DNA of 64,000 bases, taken from NCBI GenBank assembly GCA_905234795.1, contig CAJOIQ010000013.1, positions 17,842 to 81,841 on the forward strand, in the 5' to 3' direction. This DNA is from an uncultured Bacteroidales bacterium. Its GTDB lineage: Bacteria > Bacteroidota > Bacteroidia > Bacteroidales > UBA932. This document shows positions 21,481-31,088 of the stretch, piece after piece. Numbering within the stretch: the stretch's first letter is position 1; each line of letters begins with the position of its first letter. The notes under the pieces were generated by a model that was not told the origin of the DNA, ran no database searches, and was given only the letters and a program-made list of their open reading frames with translations. Both the position numbers and the translations under genes were made by a program.

Positions 21481-21507
21481 GTCATTCTGAGCGAAGCGAA
21501 GAATCTC
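21481..21507. repeat. 27-base REP-like palindrome upstream of dnaK
   Basis: Begins GTCATTCTGAGCG and ends GAAGAATCTC, forming an imperfect hairpin. It matches in length and at both ends the element at 13078-13104. It lies in the 158-base gap between the porin gene and dnaK, the rest of which shows no gene. Confidence 0.7.
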
Positions 21508-21540
21508 AAAAAACGGAATAAATTTAAAAGACAATATACT

Positions 21541-23445
21541 ATGGGTAAAATTATCGGTATCGACCTGGGAACCACCAATTCCTGCGTCGCAGTGATGGAA
21601 GGCAATCAGCCCACCGTCATCATCAACAATGAGGGGCAGCGCACTACCCCTTCCGTGGTAGCCTTCACCGAGGGCGGAGAACGCAAGATCGGCTCTCCGG
21701 CCAAGCGTCAGGCCATCACCAACCCCCACAACACCGTGTTCTCCATCAAGCGTTTCATGGGTGAGACCTATGACCAGGTGAACACCGAAGTATCCCGCGT
21801 CCCCTACAAAGTGGTCCGCGGAGAGAACAATACGCCCCGAGTGGACATCAACGGCAAGCTCTATACGCCTCAGGAGATATCGGCCATGATTCTCCAGAAG
21901 ATGAAAAAGACCGCCGAGGAATATCTCCGTCAGGAGGTCACCGAGGCTGTCATCACCGTTCCCGCCTACTTCTCCGATTCCCAGCGTCAGGCCACCAAGG
22001 AGGCCGGCCGCATCGCGGGTCTGGATGTGAAGCGTATCATCAACGAGCCCACGGCTGCCGCCCTGGCCTATGGCCTTGACAAGAAGGACAAGGACATGAA
22101 GGTGGCTGTCTATGACCTGGGCGGCGGTACCTTCGATATCTCCATCCTCCAGCTGGGAGACGGCGTGTTCGAGGTTCTGTCCACCAACGGAGATACCCAT
22201 CTGGGCGGCGACGACTTCGACCAGGTCATCATCGACTGGCTGGCCCAGGAGTTTGCTGCCGAGAACGGCGGCCTGGACCTCAAGAAGGATCCCATGGCCC
22301 TGCAGCGTCTGAAAGAGGCTGCCGAAAAAGCCAAGATCGAGCTTTCCAGCCAGACTTCCACGGAAATCAACCTTCCTTATATCATGCCTGTGGACGGCGT
22401 GCCCAAACACCTGGCCAAGACCCTTACCCGCGCCAAGTTCGAGCAGCTCTCCGACGCCCTGTTCCAGCGCAGCATCGGCCCTTGCCGTCAGGCCCTGTCC
22501 GATGCCGGCCTGAAACCCTCCGACATTGACGAGGTCCTGCTGGTGGGCGGTTCCACCCGTATCCCTTACGTGCAGGAACTGGTGAAGAACTTCTTCGGCA
22601 AGGAACCCAACAAGAGCGTGAACCCCGACGAAGTGGTTGCCATCGGCGCTTCCATCCAGGGCGGTGTGCTGGCAGGTGACGTGAAAGACGTCCTGCTGCT
22701 GGATGTGACTCCGCTTTCCCTGGGTATCGAAACCCTGGGCGGCGTGATGACTAAGCTCATCGAGTCCAACACCACCATCCCGGCCAAGAAGAGCCAGATC
22801 TTCTCCACCGCGGCCGACAATCAGCCCGGCGTGGAAATCCGCGTGCTGCAGGGTGAACGCCCCATGGCCAAGGACAACAAGCAGATCGGCATCTTCCACC
22901 TGGACGGCATCGCTCCCGCACCCCGTGGCGTGCCTCAGATTGAGGTTGTGTTCGATATCGACGCCAACGGCATCCTCAACGTGAGTGCTGTGGATAAAGC
23001 CACCGGCAAGGAACAGCACATTCGCATCGAGGCCTCCAGCGGCCTGTCCGACGCCGAAATCCAGCGCATGCGTGACGAGGCCAAGGCCAACGAGGCCGCC
23101 GATAAAGCCGAGAAAGAGCGCATCGACAAAATCAACAACGCCGACGCCCTCACCTTCCAGGCCGAGAAATTCCTGAAGGAGAACGGAGACAAGGTCCCCG
23201 CCGACGTCAAGAGCGAGGTAGAGAACAACTGCAACCTCCTGAAGGAGGCCGTAAAAGCCCAGAACCTGGCCGATATCGACCGCTACTCCGAGGCCCTGAA
23301 CAAAGCCTTCGAGAAGATGTACCAGGCCGGTCAGCAGGCCGGTGGCCCTCAGGGCGGTCCTCAAGGCCCGTTCCAGGGTGGTCCCCAGGGTCCGTTCAAC
23401 GGTGGCCCTCAGGGTCCTCAAGACCAGGGTCCCGACGAGCAGTAA
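21541..23445 (+). CDS. dnaK: Chaperone DnaK (Hsp70)
   Basis: ATP-driven chaperone acting with DnaJ and GrpE on unfolded proteins. 634 residues. The ATPase domain has [13 protein letters not shown] at the N-terminus, [12 protein letters not shown] near 190 and [14 protein letters not shown] near 330. The linker is [13 protein letters not shown] and the substrate-binding domain contains the usual beta-sandwich. The tail is a set of GGPQGP(F) repeats, then DQGPDEQ, replacing the usual EEVD-like end. No dnaJ or grpE is adjacent. A terminator follows. Confidence 0.97.
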   Translation: MGKIIGIDLGTTNSCVAVMEGNQPTVIINNEGQRTTPSVVAFTEGGERKIGSPAKRQAITNPHNTVFSIKRFMGETYDQVNTEVSRVPYKVVRGENNTPRVDINGKLYTPQEISAMILQKMKKTAEEYLRQEVTEAVITVPAYFSDSQRQATKEAGRIAGLDVKRIINEPTAAALAYGLDKKDKDMKVAVYDLGGGTFDISILQLGDGVFEVLSTNGDTHLGGDDFDQVIIDWLAQEFAAENGGLDLKKDPMALQRLKEAAEKAKIELSSQTSTEINLPYIMPVDGVPKHLAKTLTRAKFEQLSDALFQRSIGPCRQALSDAGLKPSDIDEVLLVGGSTRIPYVQELVKNFFGKEPNKSVNPDEVVAIGASIQGGVLAGDVKDVLLLDVTPLSLGIETLGGVMTKLIESNTTIPAKKSQIFSTAADNQPGVEIRVLQGERPMAKDNKQIGIFHLDGIAPAPRGVPQIEVVFDIDANGILNVSAVDKATGKEQHIRIEASSGLSDAEIQRMRDEAKANEAADKAEKERIDKINNADALTFQAEKFLKENGDKVPADVKSEVENNCNLLKEAVKAQNLADIDRYSEALNKAFEKMYQAGQQAGGPQGGPQGPFQGGPQGPFNGGPQGPQDQGPDEQ

Positions 23446-23464
23446 TCCATCTTCCCTTACGCAA

Positions 23465-23503
23465 ACCCCGCAGAATCATCTGGTCCTGCGGAGTTTTTGT
23501 TTA
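23465..23503 (+). terminator. Intrinsic terminator after dnaK
   Basis: A CCGCAG/CTGCGG stem (23468-23473 and 23486-23491) with a 12-base loop is followed by a T run from 23494. It starts about 20 bases after the dnaK stop. Confidence 0.85.
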
Positions 23504-23599
23504 GTGCCGATTCAACTGGCACGTTTTTGCGGTTTTTCGTTCCCGTTCGCTCGCGGGTGCAACTCATCGGGCACGTTTTGGGCGTTTTTTGTGCCAGTT
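23504..23599. repeat. Nested palindromes between dnaK and the FNT gene
   Basis: An outer 9-base perfect inverted repeat (AACTGGCAC at 23514-23522, GTGCCAGTT at 23591-23599) encloses a CCCG/CGGG hairpin. The left arm also pairs with GTGCC at 23504-23508. T-rich stretches inside (GTTTTTGCGGTTTTT) could end transcription from either side. It reaches the stop codon of the convergent FNT gene. Confidence 0.55.
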
Positions 23600-24177
23600 C
23601 ACTTGTTAGTTTCCGGCAGAAGCCATCGGCGGACATTGCAGCCCACGTAGTTGCCGATGACGATGATGGGATAGTACCACAGGATGGCATTGTCCCATTT
23701 CCAGGCGGCTACCAGGTATACCACATCGGCAATGGAGTGGTAGAAGCCGCACACGATGAACAAGGGCACGCCGAAGAGCACCGGCACAAGGGATTTGGTG
23801 CTGCGGAACAGCCAGACGGACAGGTCGATGATGAGACCGCAGCCTGCGGCGCGGATGAAGCTGCGCCAGGGACCCTGTGCCAGGCGGCCGTCCACTACGG
23901 TCTGGGCACGGGCACCCATTTCTCCGCCGATAACCACCACCAGCAGACCCAGGGCAATGCAGCCCATCACATTCCAGAACCAGATTTTACCCAGGGCCTG
24001 GATGTCGTCCATTACGCCGGCTTTCCCGGTGTACAGGAGCATGCCGGAGAGCACGACGCCCACCAGGCCGAAGGCGAAGATGATGGCGCCGGGCAGGCCG
24101 CCCAGGGCCAGGAAACCGCAAGCGCCCAGGCCGATCATCAGGCCGGCCATCACGGACTGTCTGTCTGCCAGTGTCAT
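23599..24177 (-). CDS. Formate/nitrite transporter (FNT) family protein, short
   Basis: 192 residues, nearly all hydrophobic helices, shorter than the ~270 of typical FNT channels. The segment GFYHSIADVVYL corresponds to the GFEHSVANM motif, and IVIGNYVGCNVRRW to the conserved GNxxGG region, so the family call rests on these two motifs. It would be an inner-membrane channel for a small anion. The missing length is mostly in loops and the N-terminus. It starts two bases after trpS and is probably expressed from the trpS promoter. Confidence 0.7.
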   Translation of the reverse strand: MTLADRQSVMAGLMIGLGACGFLALGGLPGAIIFAFGLVGVVLSGMLLYTGKAGVMDDIQALGKIWFWNVMGCIALGLLVVVIGGEMGARAQTVVDGRLAQGPWRSFIRAAGCGLIIDLSVWLFRSTKSLVPVLFGVPLFIVCGFYHSIADVVYLVAAWKWDNAILWYYPIIVIGNYVGCNVRRWLLPETNK

Positions 24178-24179
24178 GG

Positions 24180-25295
24180 TTACTGCGCTTTGTATTTGGC
24201 AGCCTGGTCGGCAATGAGGGCCAGGTCGTCGAAGTAATTGATCTTCATGGCATCCTTCATCTGGTGGAGGGTGTTGGCGGCCACCTCACGGGCAGCTTCG
24301 GAACCCTTGCGCAGAATCTCGTACACGCCGGGGATATCCTGCTCATAGGTGTGCCGGCGGGCGCGGATGGGATCCAGACGGTCGTTGAGCACGTTGATGA
24401 GGAACTTCTTGCACTTCATGTCTCCCAGACCGCCCCGCATGTAGTGGTCCTTCACTTCCTGCAGATTGGCATAGTCCGGCCAGTATTTGGGGAAGTCGCT
24501 GTCCTCGCAGAAGGCGTCCAGGTAAGTGAATACGGTGTTGCCTTCCACCTTGCCGGGATCCTCCACGCGAAGGTGGCCGGGATCTGTGAACATACCCTTT
24601 ACCTTCTGTTCCATGGTCTTGGGATCGTCGCTCAGGTAGATGCAGTTGCCCAGGGACTTGGACATCTTGGCTTTTCCGTCGGTGCCGGGCAGGCGGCGGC
24701 AGGCCAGGTTGGAGGGCAGGAGAATCTCCGGCTCCACCAGGACGTCGCATTTGTAGGTGCCGTTGAAGCTGCGCACAATCTCCCGGCACTGCTCCAGCAT
24801 GGGTTCCTGGTCTTCTCCAGCAGGAACGGTGGTGGCTTTGCAGAAGCAGATATCGGCTGCCTGGGAAATAGGATAGGTGAAGAAGCCCACGGGCAGGCCG
24901 CGGCGGTTGTCATCCTCTATCTCTCCGTTGAAACCACGCAGGGTCATCTCGGCCTTCACAGTAGGGTTGCGCTGCAGGCGCTGTACCGTTACCAGGTTGG
25001 AGAAGAACTGCGTCATCTCATGTAGCTCGGGAATCTGGCTCTGGATAAAAAGCGTGACCTTTTCGGGGTCCAGGCCGCAGGACAGGTAGTCCAGGGCTAC
25101 TTCTATGATATTCTGGCGAACCTTCTCCGGATTGTCGGCATTGTCCGTGAGGGCCTGGACGTCGGCGATAAACACAAACATGCGGTCATAATTGCCTTCG
25201 TTCTGCAGGAGAACGCGGTTGCGGAGGGATCCCACATAGTGTCCCAGATGGAGTTTGCCGGTAGGGCGGTCGCCTGTAAGGATGATTCTTCCCAT
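24180..25295 (-). CDS. trpS: Tryptophanyl-tRNA synthetase
   Basis: Charges tRNA-Trp. 371 residues of a class I synthetase: the HIGH-type motif is [16 protein letters not shown] at the N-terminus and the KMSKS motif is in [11 protein letters not shown] near 195. It is slightly longer than the E. coli enzyme. A TATTTTTG box at 25314-25321 just after the fba terminator gives it its own promoter. Confidence 0.96.
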   Translation of the reverse strand: MGRIILTGDRPTGKLHLGHYVGSLRNRVLLQNEGNYDRMFVFIADVQALTDNADNPEKVRQNIIEVALDYLSCGLDPEKVTLFIQSQIPELHEMTQFFSNLVTVQRLQRNPTVKAEMTLRGFNGEIEDDNRRGLPVGFFTYPISQAADICFCKATTVPAGEDQEPMLEQCREIVRSFNGTYKCDVLVEPEILLPSNLACRRLPGTDGKAKMSKSLGNCIYLSDDPKTMEQKVKGMFTDPGHLRVEDPGKVEGNTVFTYLDAFCEDSDFPKYWPDYANLQEVKDHYMRGGLGDMKCKKFLINVLNDRLDPIRARRHTYEQDIPGVYEILRKGSEAAREVAANTLHQMKDAMKINYFDDLALIADQAAKYKAQ

Positions 25296-25313
25296 AAATA
25301 GAATTTTAACTTA

Positions 25314-25321
25314 CAAAAATA
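25314..25321 (-). promoter_or_regulatory. Promoter -7 box for trpS
   Basis: TATTTTTG on the minus strand, 18 bases before the trpS ATG and immediately downstream of the fba terminator. Confidence 0.6.
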
Positions 25322-25324
25322 CAT

Positions 25325-25354
25325 AAAAAAAGCGACGCCAGCAAGGACGTCGCT
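25325..25354 (-). terminator. Intrinsic terminator after fba
   Basis: A 7-pair AGCGACG/CGTCGCT stem (25348-25354 with 25331-25337) with a ten-base loop is followed on the minus strand by a run of T (25330-25325). It is placed 20 bases after the fba stop. Confidence 0.88.
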
Positions 25355-25374
25355 CTCTCAACTGTGTCAAAGTC

Positions 25375-26376
25375 TTATTCGGCCTTGCCGTTGGAGCCCA
25401 GCACGTTGATGATCTTGTGCATGTAGAGCTTCTTCATCTCGTCGCGGGCGGGACCCAGATACTTACGAGGGTCGAACTCACCGGGTTTGTCGTTGAAGAC
25501 CTTGCGCACGGCGGCGGTCATGGCCAGGCGGCTGTCGGAGTCGATGTTGATCTTGCACACAGCGCTTTTGGAGGCCTCACGCAGCTGTTCCTCGGGGATA
25601 CCCACGGCATCCGGGAGTTTGCCGCCATTGGCGTTGATGATGTCTACATACTCCTGGGAAACGGAGCTGGAGCCGTGGAGAACGATGGGGAAGCCGGGGA
25701 GCTTCTTCTCAATCTCATGCAGCACGTCGAAGGCCAGCGGCGGGGGAACCAGACGACCGGTCTTGGGGTCACGGGTGCACTGCTCGGGCTTGAATTTGTA
25801 GGCGCCGTGGCTGGTGCCGATGGAGATGGCCAGGGAGTCGCAACCGGTGCGGGTGGCGAAGTCGATGACTTCTTCCGGACGGGTGTAGTGGGATTCCTCG
25901 GCGGCAACCTCGTCTTCCACGCCGGCCAGAACACCGAGTTCGGCCTCTACGGTAACGTCGTACTTGTGGGCGTATTCCACCACTTTCTTGGTGAGGGCGA
26001 TGTTCTCCTCATAGGGCAGGGAAGAAGCATCGATCATCACGGAGCTGAAACCCATGTCCACGCAGCTCTTGCAAAGCTCGAAGCTGTCGCCGTGGTCCAG
26101 GTGAAGGACAATCTGGGGGTGTTCCCAACCCAGTTCTTTGGCATACTCTACAGCACCCTCGGCCATGTAGCGGAGAAGGGTCTGGTTGGCGTAGTTACGG
26201 GCACCCTTGGAAACCTGGAGAATCACAGGGCTCTTGGTCTCGGCGCTGGCCTGGATGATGGCCTGCAGCTGTTCCATGTTGTTGAAGTTGAAAGCGGGGA
26301 TGGCGTAACCGCCGGCAACGGCCTTCTTGAACATCTCGCGGGTGTTCACCAGGCCGATTTCTTTGTAAGATACCAT
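25375..26376 (-). CDS. fba: Class II fructose-bisphosphate aldolase
   Basis: Zinc-dependent aldol cleavage of fructose 1,6-bisphosphate in glycolysis and gluconeogenesis. 333 residues. Signatures are GYAIPAFNFNNMEQ near the N-terminus, VLHLDHGDS with zinc-binding His, VMIDASSLPYEEN, the VEAELGVLAG segment, and LHGSSSVSQEYVD. It has its own promoter (26413-26420) and terminator (25325-25354), so it is a single-gene unit between trpS and the tricorn protease. Confidence 0.96.
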   Translation of the reverse strand: MVSYKEIGLVNTREMFKKAVAGGYAIPAFNFNNMEQLQAIIQASAETKSPVILQVSKGARNYANQTLLRYMAEGAVEYAKELGWEHPQIVLHLDHGDSFELCKSCVDMGFSSVMIDASSLPYEENIALTKKVVEYAHKYDVTVEAELGVLAGVEDEVAAEESHYTRPEEVIDFATRTGCDSLAISIGTSHGAYKFKPEQCTRDPKTGRLVPPPLAFDVLHEIEKKLPGFPIVLHGSSSVSQEYVDIINANGGKLPDAVGIPEEQLREASKSAVCKINIDSDSRLAMTAAVRKVFNDKPGEFDPRKYLGPARDEMKKLYMHKIINVLGSNGKAE

Positions 26377-26412
26377 AATTTTATAGAGTTATTGTATAGA
26401 TTTTCCGGTCCA

Positions 26413-26420
26413 CAAATATA
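26413..26420 (-). promoter_or_regulatory. Promoter -7 box for fba
   Basis: TATATTTG on the minus strand, 36 bases before the fba start, in the AT-rich gap after the tricorn protease gene. Confidence 0.65.
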
Positions 26421-26448
26421 GCAAAAATCATGCTATTATTAAAATAAT

Positions 26449-29400
26449 TTACCAAACTTCGGGAAGCCCCAGGTCTTTGAAAGTACGGGGCGCGGGAACA
26501 CCGGGCAGCGGCTTGCGGTCCTTGAGCTGTTCCAGGGCCACCTGCACGGCTTTTTCCAGCTGCTGGTCTGTTCCGGCTTCTTCCAGGATGGGGTCGTTGT
26601 CCAGCAGGATGTCGGGATCTACGCCGTGGTTCTCCACAATCCACTGGCCCGTGGCGGCTTCGTAGTTGGTGAAGAAGGGGACACGGACGTCGGTGCCGTC
26701 CACATAGGGCAGGGGACCGCTGATACCCACGATGCCGCCCCAGGTGCGCGTGCCGATGACGGTACCCAGGTTGTTGGCCTTGAAGCTCCAGGGGAACAGG
26801 TCTCCGTCACTGGCCGAGTACTTGTTGATGAGCAGCACTTTGGGACCGTGGTGCGTGCCTTCCGGAATGGTGCCGGTGAGGGTGGAACCGCGACGCATGG
26901 TCATGCGGTAGGCATGGCGCTGCAGGCGCTCGATAATCATGGGCGAAATGTTGCCGCCGCCGTTGGCGCGGTCGTCCACAATAAGGGCTTCCTTGTCCAG
27001 CTGGGGATAATAGTAGCGGGCCCACTCGTTGAGGCCTTCGCGGCCCATGTCGGGAATGTAGATGTAGCCCACGCGGCCGCCGGAGAGCTTCTCCACGGTG
27101 CGGATGTTCTTCATCACCCAGGCGTAGTGATAGAGCGGACCTTCGTCGGCAATGGGCTTGACAATCACTTTCTTGCCGCCGATGGTAAGCTCCGTGAGAA
27201 CATTGGCCTTGCCGATGAGGAGCTTGTAGATGTTGTCCACGTCCTTGAGGGAAACGCCGTCGATGGCGGTAATCACGTCACCTTCCTTCACGCCCAGACC
27301 GGGCTCGGTGAGCGGGGAACGGAGTTCGGGCCGATACGTGGCGCCTTCCAGGATTTTGTCGATGCGGAAGCCGTCCTTCACCTTGGAGAACTCGGCGCCC
27401 AGCAGACCCATGGGAATCCGTTCCGGCTTGGGATACTCTCCGGGCGACACATAGCAGTGGCCGGAGGCTACCTCGCTAATCATCTCTCCGATGATGTAGT
27501 TCACGTCCAGGCGGGTGCGGGCATAGGGGAGGAGAGCCGCATACTGGGCCTTCACGGTCTTCCAGTCCCGTCCGTGCATGTTCTCCAGATAGTAGCCGTC
27601 GCGGAACGCGCGCCATACTTCGTCGTACAGCTGGGCCCACTCCTGGGAATAGTCAATGTAGGTGACCATATTGCCGATATCGGCCTTGTCCTTGAGGCCC
27701 ACCTTGGGGCCGATGTTGGCCACGTACGTGTTGCCTCCTTTGCGGAAGACGGCCTTCTTGGTGCCCCGGATGGGCCACATGGAGGCGTCGGAGCAGTCGC
27801 TGTCCTCGCCGGTGGCAAAGTCGTACACGCGGGTGCCGCCGCGGCCCAGATACCACAGTTTACCCTCGTTGCAGTAGAAGCTGCGGCCCTTGACGGGAAG
27901 CTTGACGATGCGGTCAACCAGGCCGTCGGGATCCACTTTCATGGACGGCCCCGCTGCTGGTTTTTCGGGCTCGGCTTTCTTGGCATCGGCCTTGGGCTCC
28001 TCCATCTTCACGGAAGGATCCTTGGCGATGAGCGGGGAAGGGGTGTCCTTGGCCAGGAGCGCCATGTAGGCGCCGCTCATGTCCTGGTAGGAATAGTTCC
28101 ATTCAATGCGGCTGTACTGGGGATTGAGGTCCCGGTCGCTGGTGAAGAAGAGGTACTTGCCGTCGGCGCTGAAACTGGGGCTGCCGCTGTTGTACCAGCG
28201 CTCCGTTACGGGATACTCCTTACCCGTTTCCAGGCTGCGGATGTACACGATGTCCATCTCGTTCTTGGCGGGACGGGTATAGGTGATCCACTTGCTGTCC
28301 GGGGAGATGTCCACCATGCGGAATTCGGCCTCGGGATTCTCCATCACGGTTTTGCGGCTGCCGCTGGCGGGATCCACTTCCACAAAACGGTTCTTGCGGT
28401 CCGTATAATAAATGTGCTTGCTGTCCGGTGCCCAGCCCAGGCCGCGGATGTAGGTGTCCGTGTCCTTGGTGAGCTGTTTTAGACTGTTCGCCTTTACGTC
28501 GTAGAGATAGACTTCCGTCTCTCCGGTAGCGTCTCCAATCCAGGCGATCCACTTGCCGTCCGGGCTCCATTCGGCAAAGCGGTCGTTGGAGTTGGAGGAA
28601 CGGGAGAGGTTGCGGGTGACGCCCTTGCCCACGGGCACGTCAAACACTTCTCCGCGGGCGGTCATCACCATGCGGGAGCCATCGGGGGCGGCGCTGGTGT
28701 GGGTGATGTCGTCGTTATTCAGGACACGGCGCTGCGTGCGGGCGTAAATGTCATCGGCACCCAGCGTGACGGGAATCTTCTTGCATTCCCGGGTGGCGGG
28801 ATCCAGCCTGTACAGCCAGCCGCCGTTTTCGAAGACGATGGTCTTGCCGTCGGTGGAGGGGAACTTGACGTCGTACTCCTTGAAGTTGGTCACTTTTTCT
28901 GTTTTTCCGCTGCGCGTGTTGTACACGAACAGGTTCATGACCATGTCGCGGTCGCTGGCAAAGAAAATCTCGTCTCCCACCCACATGGGGAAGATGTCCT
29001 GGGCGTCGTTGTTGGTGACATTGGTCACCTTGTTGGCCTTGGGGTCATAGATCCAGATGTCGTCGGCCATGCCGCCCCGGTAGTATTTCCAGGTGCGGAA
29101 TTCGCGCATCACGCGGTTGTAGGCCAGTTTTTTGCCGTCGGGGGAATAGCTGCAGAAACCGCCTTCGGGCAGGGGAATGCGCTGGGGCATGCCGCCTTCG
29201 GGGGACACGGTCCACAGCAGGCCGGAGAAGCCGTCCTCGGTACGGTTGCGGAACACAATCTGTTTGCCGTCCGGGCTCCAGGCCATCACCATGTTGTTGG
29301 GGCCCATGCGGTCTCCCAGGTCATCTCGCGGGTTGGTGGCGGTGTAGGTGAGGCGCACCGGTTCTCCACCCTGGGCGGGAATCAGATATACCTCACGGTT

Positions 29401-29661
29401 GCCGTCGTACTCTCCGGTGAATGCGATGCTCTTCCCGTCGGGGGAGTAGCGGGCAAAAATCTCATATCCGATGTGGGAAGTGAGTCTGCGGGCTTCGCCA
29501 CCCTGGATGGGAACGGTCCACAGGTCTCCGGCATAGGAAAACACGACATCGGTGCCGTTGGTGGCAGGGAAGCGCAGCAGGCGGGCTTCCTCCCGGGGCG
29601 TAGCCACGGCGCTACCGGCCAGGGCGGCCAGCAGCGTTAGGGCAAATAGAATACGTTTCAT
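26449..29661 (-). CDS. Tricorn-type S41 serine protease, secreted
   Basis: 1070 residues with a signal peptide (MKRILFALTLLAALAGSAVA). The first ~580 residues are WD40/TolB-like beta-propeller repeats with many WSPDGK and YSPDGK units. A short charged Lys/Ala/Pro/Glu linker follows, then a helical core, a PDZ domain (GVKEGDVITAIDGVSLKD) and the S41 peptidase domain, where NKYSASDGDLFPWSF carries the nucleophile Ser and DDRANGGGNISP the preceding loop. It probably degrades peptides in the periplasm. It begins one base after the gmk stop and is thus in its operon, but shares no pathway with it. Confidence 0.92.
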   Translation of the reverse strand: MKRILFALTLLAALAGSAVATPREEARLLRFPATNGTDVVFSYAGDLWTVPIQGGEARRLTSHIGYEIFARYSPDGKSIAFTGEYDGNREVYLIPAQGGEPVRLTYTATNPRDDLGDRMGPNNMVMAWSPDGKQIVFRNRTEDGFSGLLWTVSPEGGMPQRIPLPEGGFCSYSPDGKKLAYNRVMREFRTWKYYRGGMADDIWIYDPKANKVTNVTNNDAQDIFPMWVGDEIFFASDRDMVMNLFVYNTRSGKTEKVTNFKEYDVKFPSTDGKTIVFENGGWLYRLDPATRECKKIPVTLGADDIYARTQRRVLNNDDITHTSAAPDGSRMVMTARGEVFDVPVGKGVTRNLSRSSNSNDRFAEWSPDGKWIAWIGDATGETEVYLYDVKANSLKQLTKDTDTYIRGLGWAPDSKHIYYTDRKNRFVEVDPASGSRKTVMENPEAEFRMVDISPDSKWITYTRPAKNEMDIVYIRSLETGKEYPVTERWYNSGSPSFSADGKYLFFTSDRDLNPQYSRIEWNYSYQDMSGAYMALLAKDTPSPLIAKDPSVKMEEPKADAKKAEPEKPAAGPSMKVDPDGLVDRIVKLPVKGRSFYCNEGKLWYLGRGGTRVYDFATGEDSDCSDASMWPIRGTKKAVFRKGGNTYVANIGPKVGLKDKADIGNMVTYIDYSQEWAQLYDEVWRAFRDGYYLENMHGRDWKTVKAQYAALLPYARTRLDVNYIIGEMISEVASGHCYVSPGEYPKPERIPMGLLGAEFSKVKDGFRIDKILEGATYRPELRSPLTEPGLGVKEGDVITAIDGVSLKDVDNIYKLLIGKANVLTELTIGGKKVIVKPIADEGPLYHYAWVMKNIRTVEKLSGGRVGYIYIPDMGREGLNEWARYYYPQLDKEALIVDDRANGGGNISPMIIERLQRHAYRMTMRRGSTLTGTIPEGTHHGPKVLLINKYSASDGDLFPWSFKANNLGTVIGTRTWGGIVGISGPLPYVDGTDVRVPFFTNYEAATGQWIVENHGVDPDILLDNDPILEEAGTDQQLEKAVQVALEQLKDRKPLPGVPAPRTFKDLGLPEVW

Positions 29662-29662
29662 A

Positions 29663-30229
29663 TCAGTTGTTTAAAAAGGTATCTACCATGATTTCGGCCT
29701 CTTTGAACGCCGTCTCAAGGTCGTCGTTGATGAGGACTTTGTCAAACTTGGGGGCGTAGGTCATTTCCTCGGCGGCTTTGGCCACACGGGTTTCGATGGC
29801 GTCCATGGAGTCTGTTGCGCGGGCGATGAGCCGCTTGCGCAGTTCTTCCACGGAAGGGGCCTGGATGAATACGGAAAGGGCTGCGTCCCCGAAGTATTTC
29901 TTGAGGGATACGCCGCCTTTTACGTCCACGTCAAAGATGATAACATGGCCCTTGGCCCAGATGCGGTTCACCTCGCTCTTGAGGGTGCCGTAGAAGCGGT
30001 CCGGGTACACTTCCTCATACTCCACGAACTTGTCGTCGGCCACCAGGGCGCGGAAGACATCGGCGGTGTAGAAAAGGTATTCCACGCCGTCCTGCTCTGT
30101 GCCGCGCGGCAGACGGGAGGTGGCGCTCACAGAGAATTCAATCTCCGGGTGCAGGCCCAGGATATGGCCAACGATGGTGCTTTTTCCGCTGCCGGACGGG
30201 GCCGAAAAGATGAGAACTTTGCCGCTCAT
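29663..30229 (-). CDS. gmk: Guanylate kinase
   Basis: Converts GMP to GDP with ATP. About 188 residues: the P-loop is SAPSGSGKST at the N-terminus and the GMP-binding segment is SVSATSRLPRGTEQDGVEYLF. The ATG at 30229 (MSGKVLIFSAPSG) is preferred over an upstream in-frame GTG, since family members start just before the P-loop. A TATATTTG promoter lies at 30254-30261, divergent from and next to the nadD promoter. Confidence 0.95.
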   Translation of the reverse strand: MSGKVLIFSAPSGSGKSTIVGHILGLHPEIEFSVSATSRLPRGTEQDGVEYLFYTADVFRALVADDKFVEYEEVYPDRFYGTLKSEVNRIWAKGHVIIFDVDVKGGVSLKKYFGDAALSVFIQAPSVEELRKRLIARATDSMDAIETRVAKAAEEMTYAPKFDKVLINDDLETAFKEAEIMVDTFLNN

Positions 30230-30253
30230 AGGTAAATGGTCTTTGTACACTCA

Positions 30254-30261
30254 CAAATATA
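30254..30261 (-). promoter_or_regulatory. Promoter -7 box for gmk-tricorn operon
   Basis: TATATTTG on the minus strand, 24 bases upstream of the gmk ATG; divergent from the nadD box with 11 bases between them. Confidence 0.65.
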
Positions 30262-30272
30262 CGAAAAATTCG

Positions 30273-30280
30273 TAAATTTG
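30273..30280 (+). promoter_or_regulatory. Promoter -7 box for nadD, near-leaderless type
   Basis: TAAATTTG on the plus strand ends seven bases before the nadD ATG, so the mRNA leader should be only a few bases. Confidence 0.65.
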
Positions 30281-30287
30281 CCGCAGT

Positions 30288-30845
30288 ATGAACATTGCGG
30301 TATATAGCGGGTCTTTCAATCCTTTGCACAAGGGGCACGAGGCCATCATCCGTTTCCTCACGCAGGAAGCGGGCTTCGACCTGGTGTATCTGGTAGTGAC
30401 CCCGCAGAATCCTTTCAAGCAAACCCACACGCTGCCCGCCGGTCAGGACCGCTTCGACGCCGCTGTGGCCGCCGTCGCCCGTCATCCGGAACTCAAGGTA
30501 AAACTGCTGGACATTGAGCTCAAGATGACTCCGCCGCAGTACACCATCCGCACGCTGGATGCCCTCAAGGAGCTGGAACCTTATAACGATTTCACGCTGG
30601 TGATCGGCGCCGATAACCTGGCAAGTTTTGCCGGCTGGCGTTTCCACGAGCGCATTCTGCGGGAGTACGGCGTGGTGGTTTTCCCCCGCAAGGGTTACCA
30701 CCGCGGTCACGACCGTGCCCGCCTCCTGCGCGAAGACCCTTCCTATAAAATCCGCCTGCTCAAGGCCCCCCTGGTCACCATCTCCTCCACCGAAATCCGC
30801 AACGGCCTGGCCGAGGGCAAGGATATGAGTGCGTGGCTGATGTAA
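30288..30845 (+). CDS. nadD: Nicotinate-nucleotide adenylyltransferase
   Basis: Makes deamido-NAD from nicotinate mononucleotide and ATP. 185 residues, normal length. The nucleotidyltransferase motif is GSFNPLHKGHEAI and the second motif is SSTEIRNGL near the C-terminus; GADNLASFAGW is also typical. It diverges from gmk. The cobalamin riboswitch promoter begins about a dozen bases after its stop. Confidence 0.95.
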   Translation: MNIAVYSGSFNPLHKGHEAIIRFLTQEAGFDLVYLVVTPQNPFKQTHTLPAGQDRFDAAVAAVARHPELKVKLLDIELKMTPPQYTIRTLDALKELEPYNDFTLVIGADNLASFAGWRFHERILREYGVVVFPRKGYHRGHDRARLLREDPSYKIRLLKAPLVTISSTEIRNGLAEGKDMSAWLM

Positions 30846-30857
30846 GTGATTTTTTCT

Positions 30858-30865
30858 TATCTTTG
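30858..30865 (+). promoter_or_regulatory. Promoter -7 box for the cobalamin uptake operon
   Basis: TATCTTTG on the plus strand, directly ahead of the riboswitch aptamer. Confidence 0.7.
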
Positions 30866-30867
30866 TA

Positions 30868-31040
30868 GCGGACAAAGGTGTGCTTCACTCGTGCCGAGTA
30901 AGCCTCAAAAGGGAAGCCGGTGAAAGTCCGGAACTGTGCCCGCAGCTGTGAACTCCTTAACGGTCCGGTAACTATGCCATTGCAGAAATGCGAGAAGGCG
31001 CCGCGCCGGGAGCAGTCAGAAGACCTGCCTTGTCAAGTTT
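30868..31040 (+). promoter_or_regulatory. Cobalamin (B12) riboswitch
   Basis: The conserved core of a cobalamin aptamer is visible: AAAAGGGAAGCCGGTGAAA (30907-30925), the CCCGCAGCTGTGA segment, a B12-box-like TGCCATTGC near 30975, and a closing AGTCAGAAGACCTGCC (31015-31030). About 50 bases follow before the start codon at 31089, where the expression platform would lie. No U-run terminator is obvious, so control may be at translation initiation. It should repress the uptake genes behind it when B12 is plentiful. Confidence 0.9.
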
Positions 31041-31088
31041 AACGTAGGGGCTCGGGGACAAGCTTCGGTATAAACGCTACATATCATT

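Noticed and set aside
21337..23421. A 694-codon open frame on the minus strand opposite dnaK
   Set aside because: Antisense of dnaK; composition follows from dnaK codon use and no independent family is seen.
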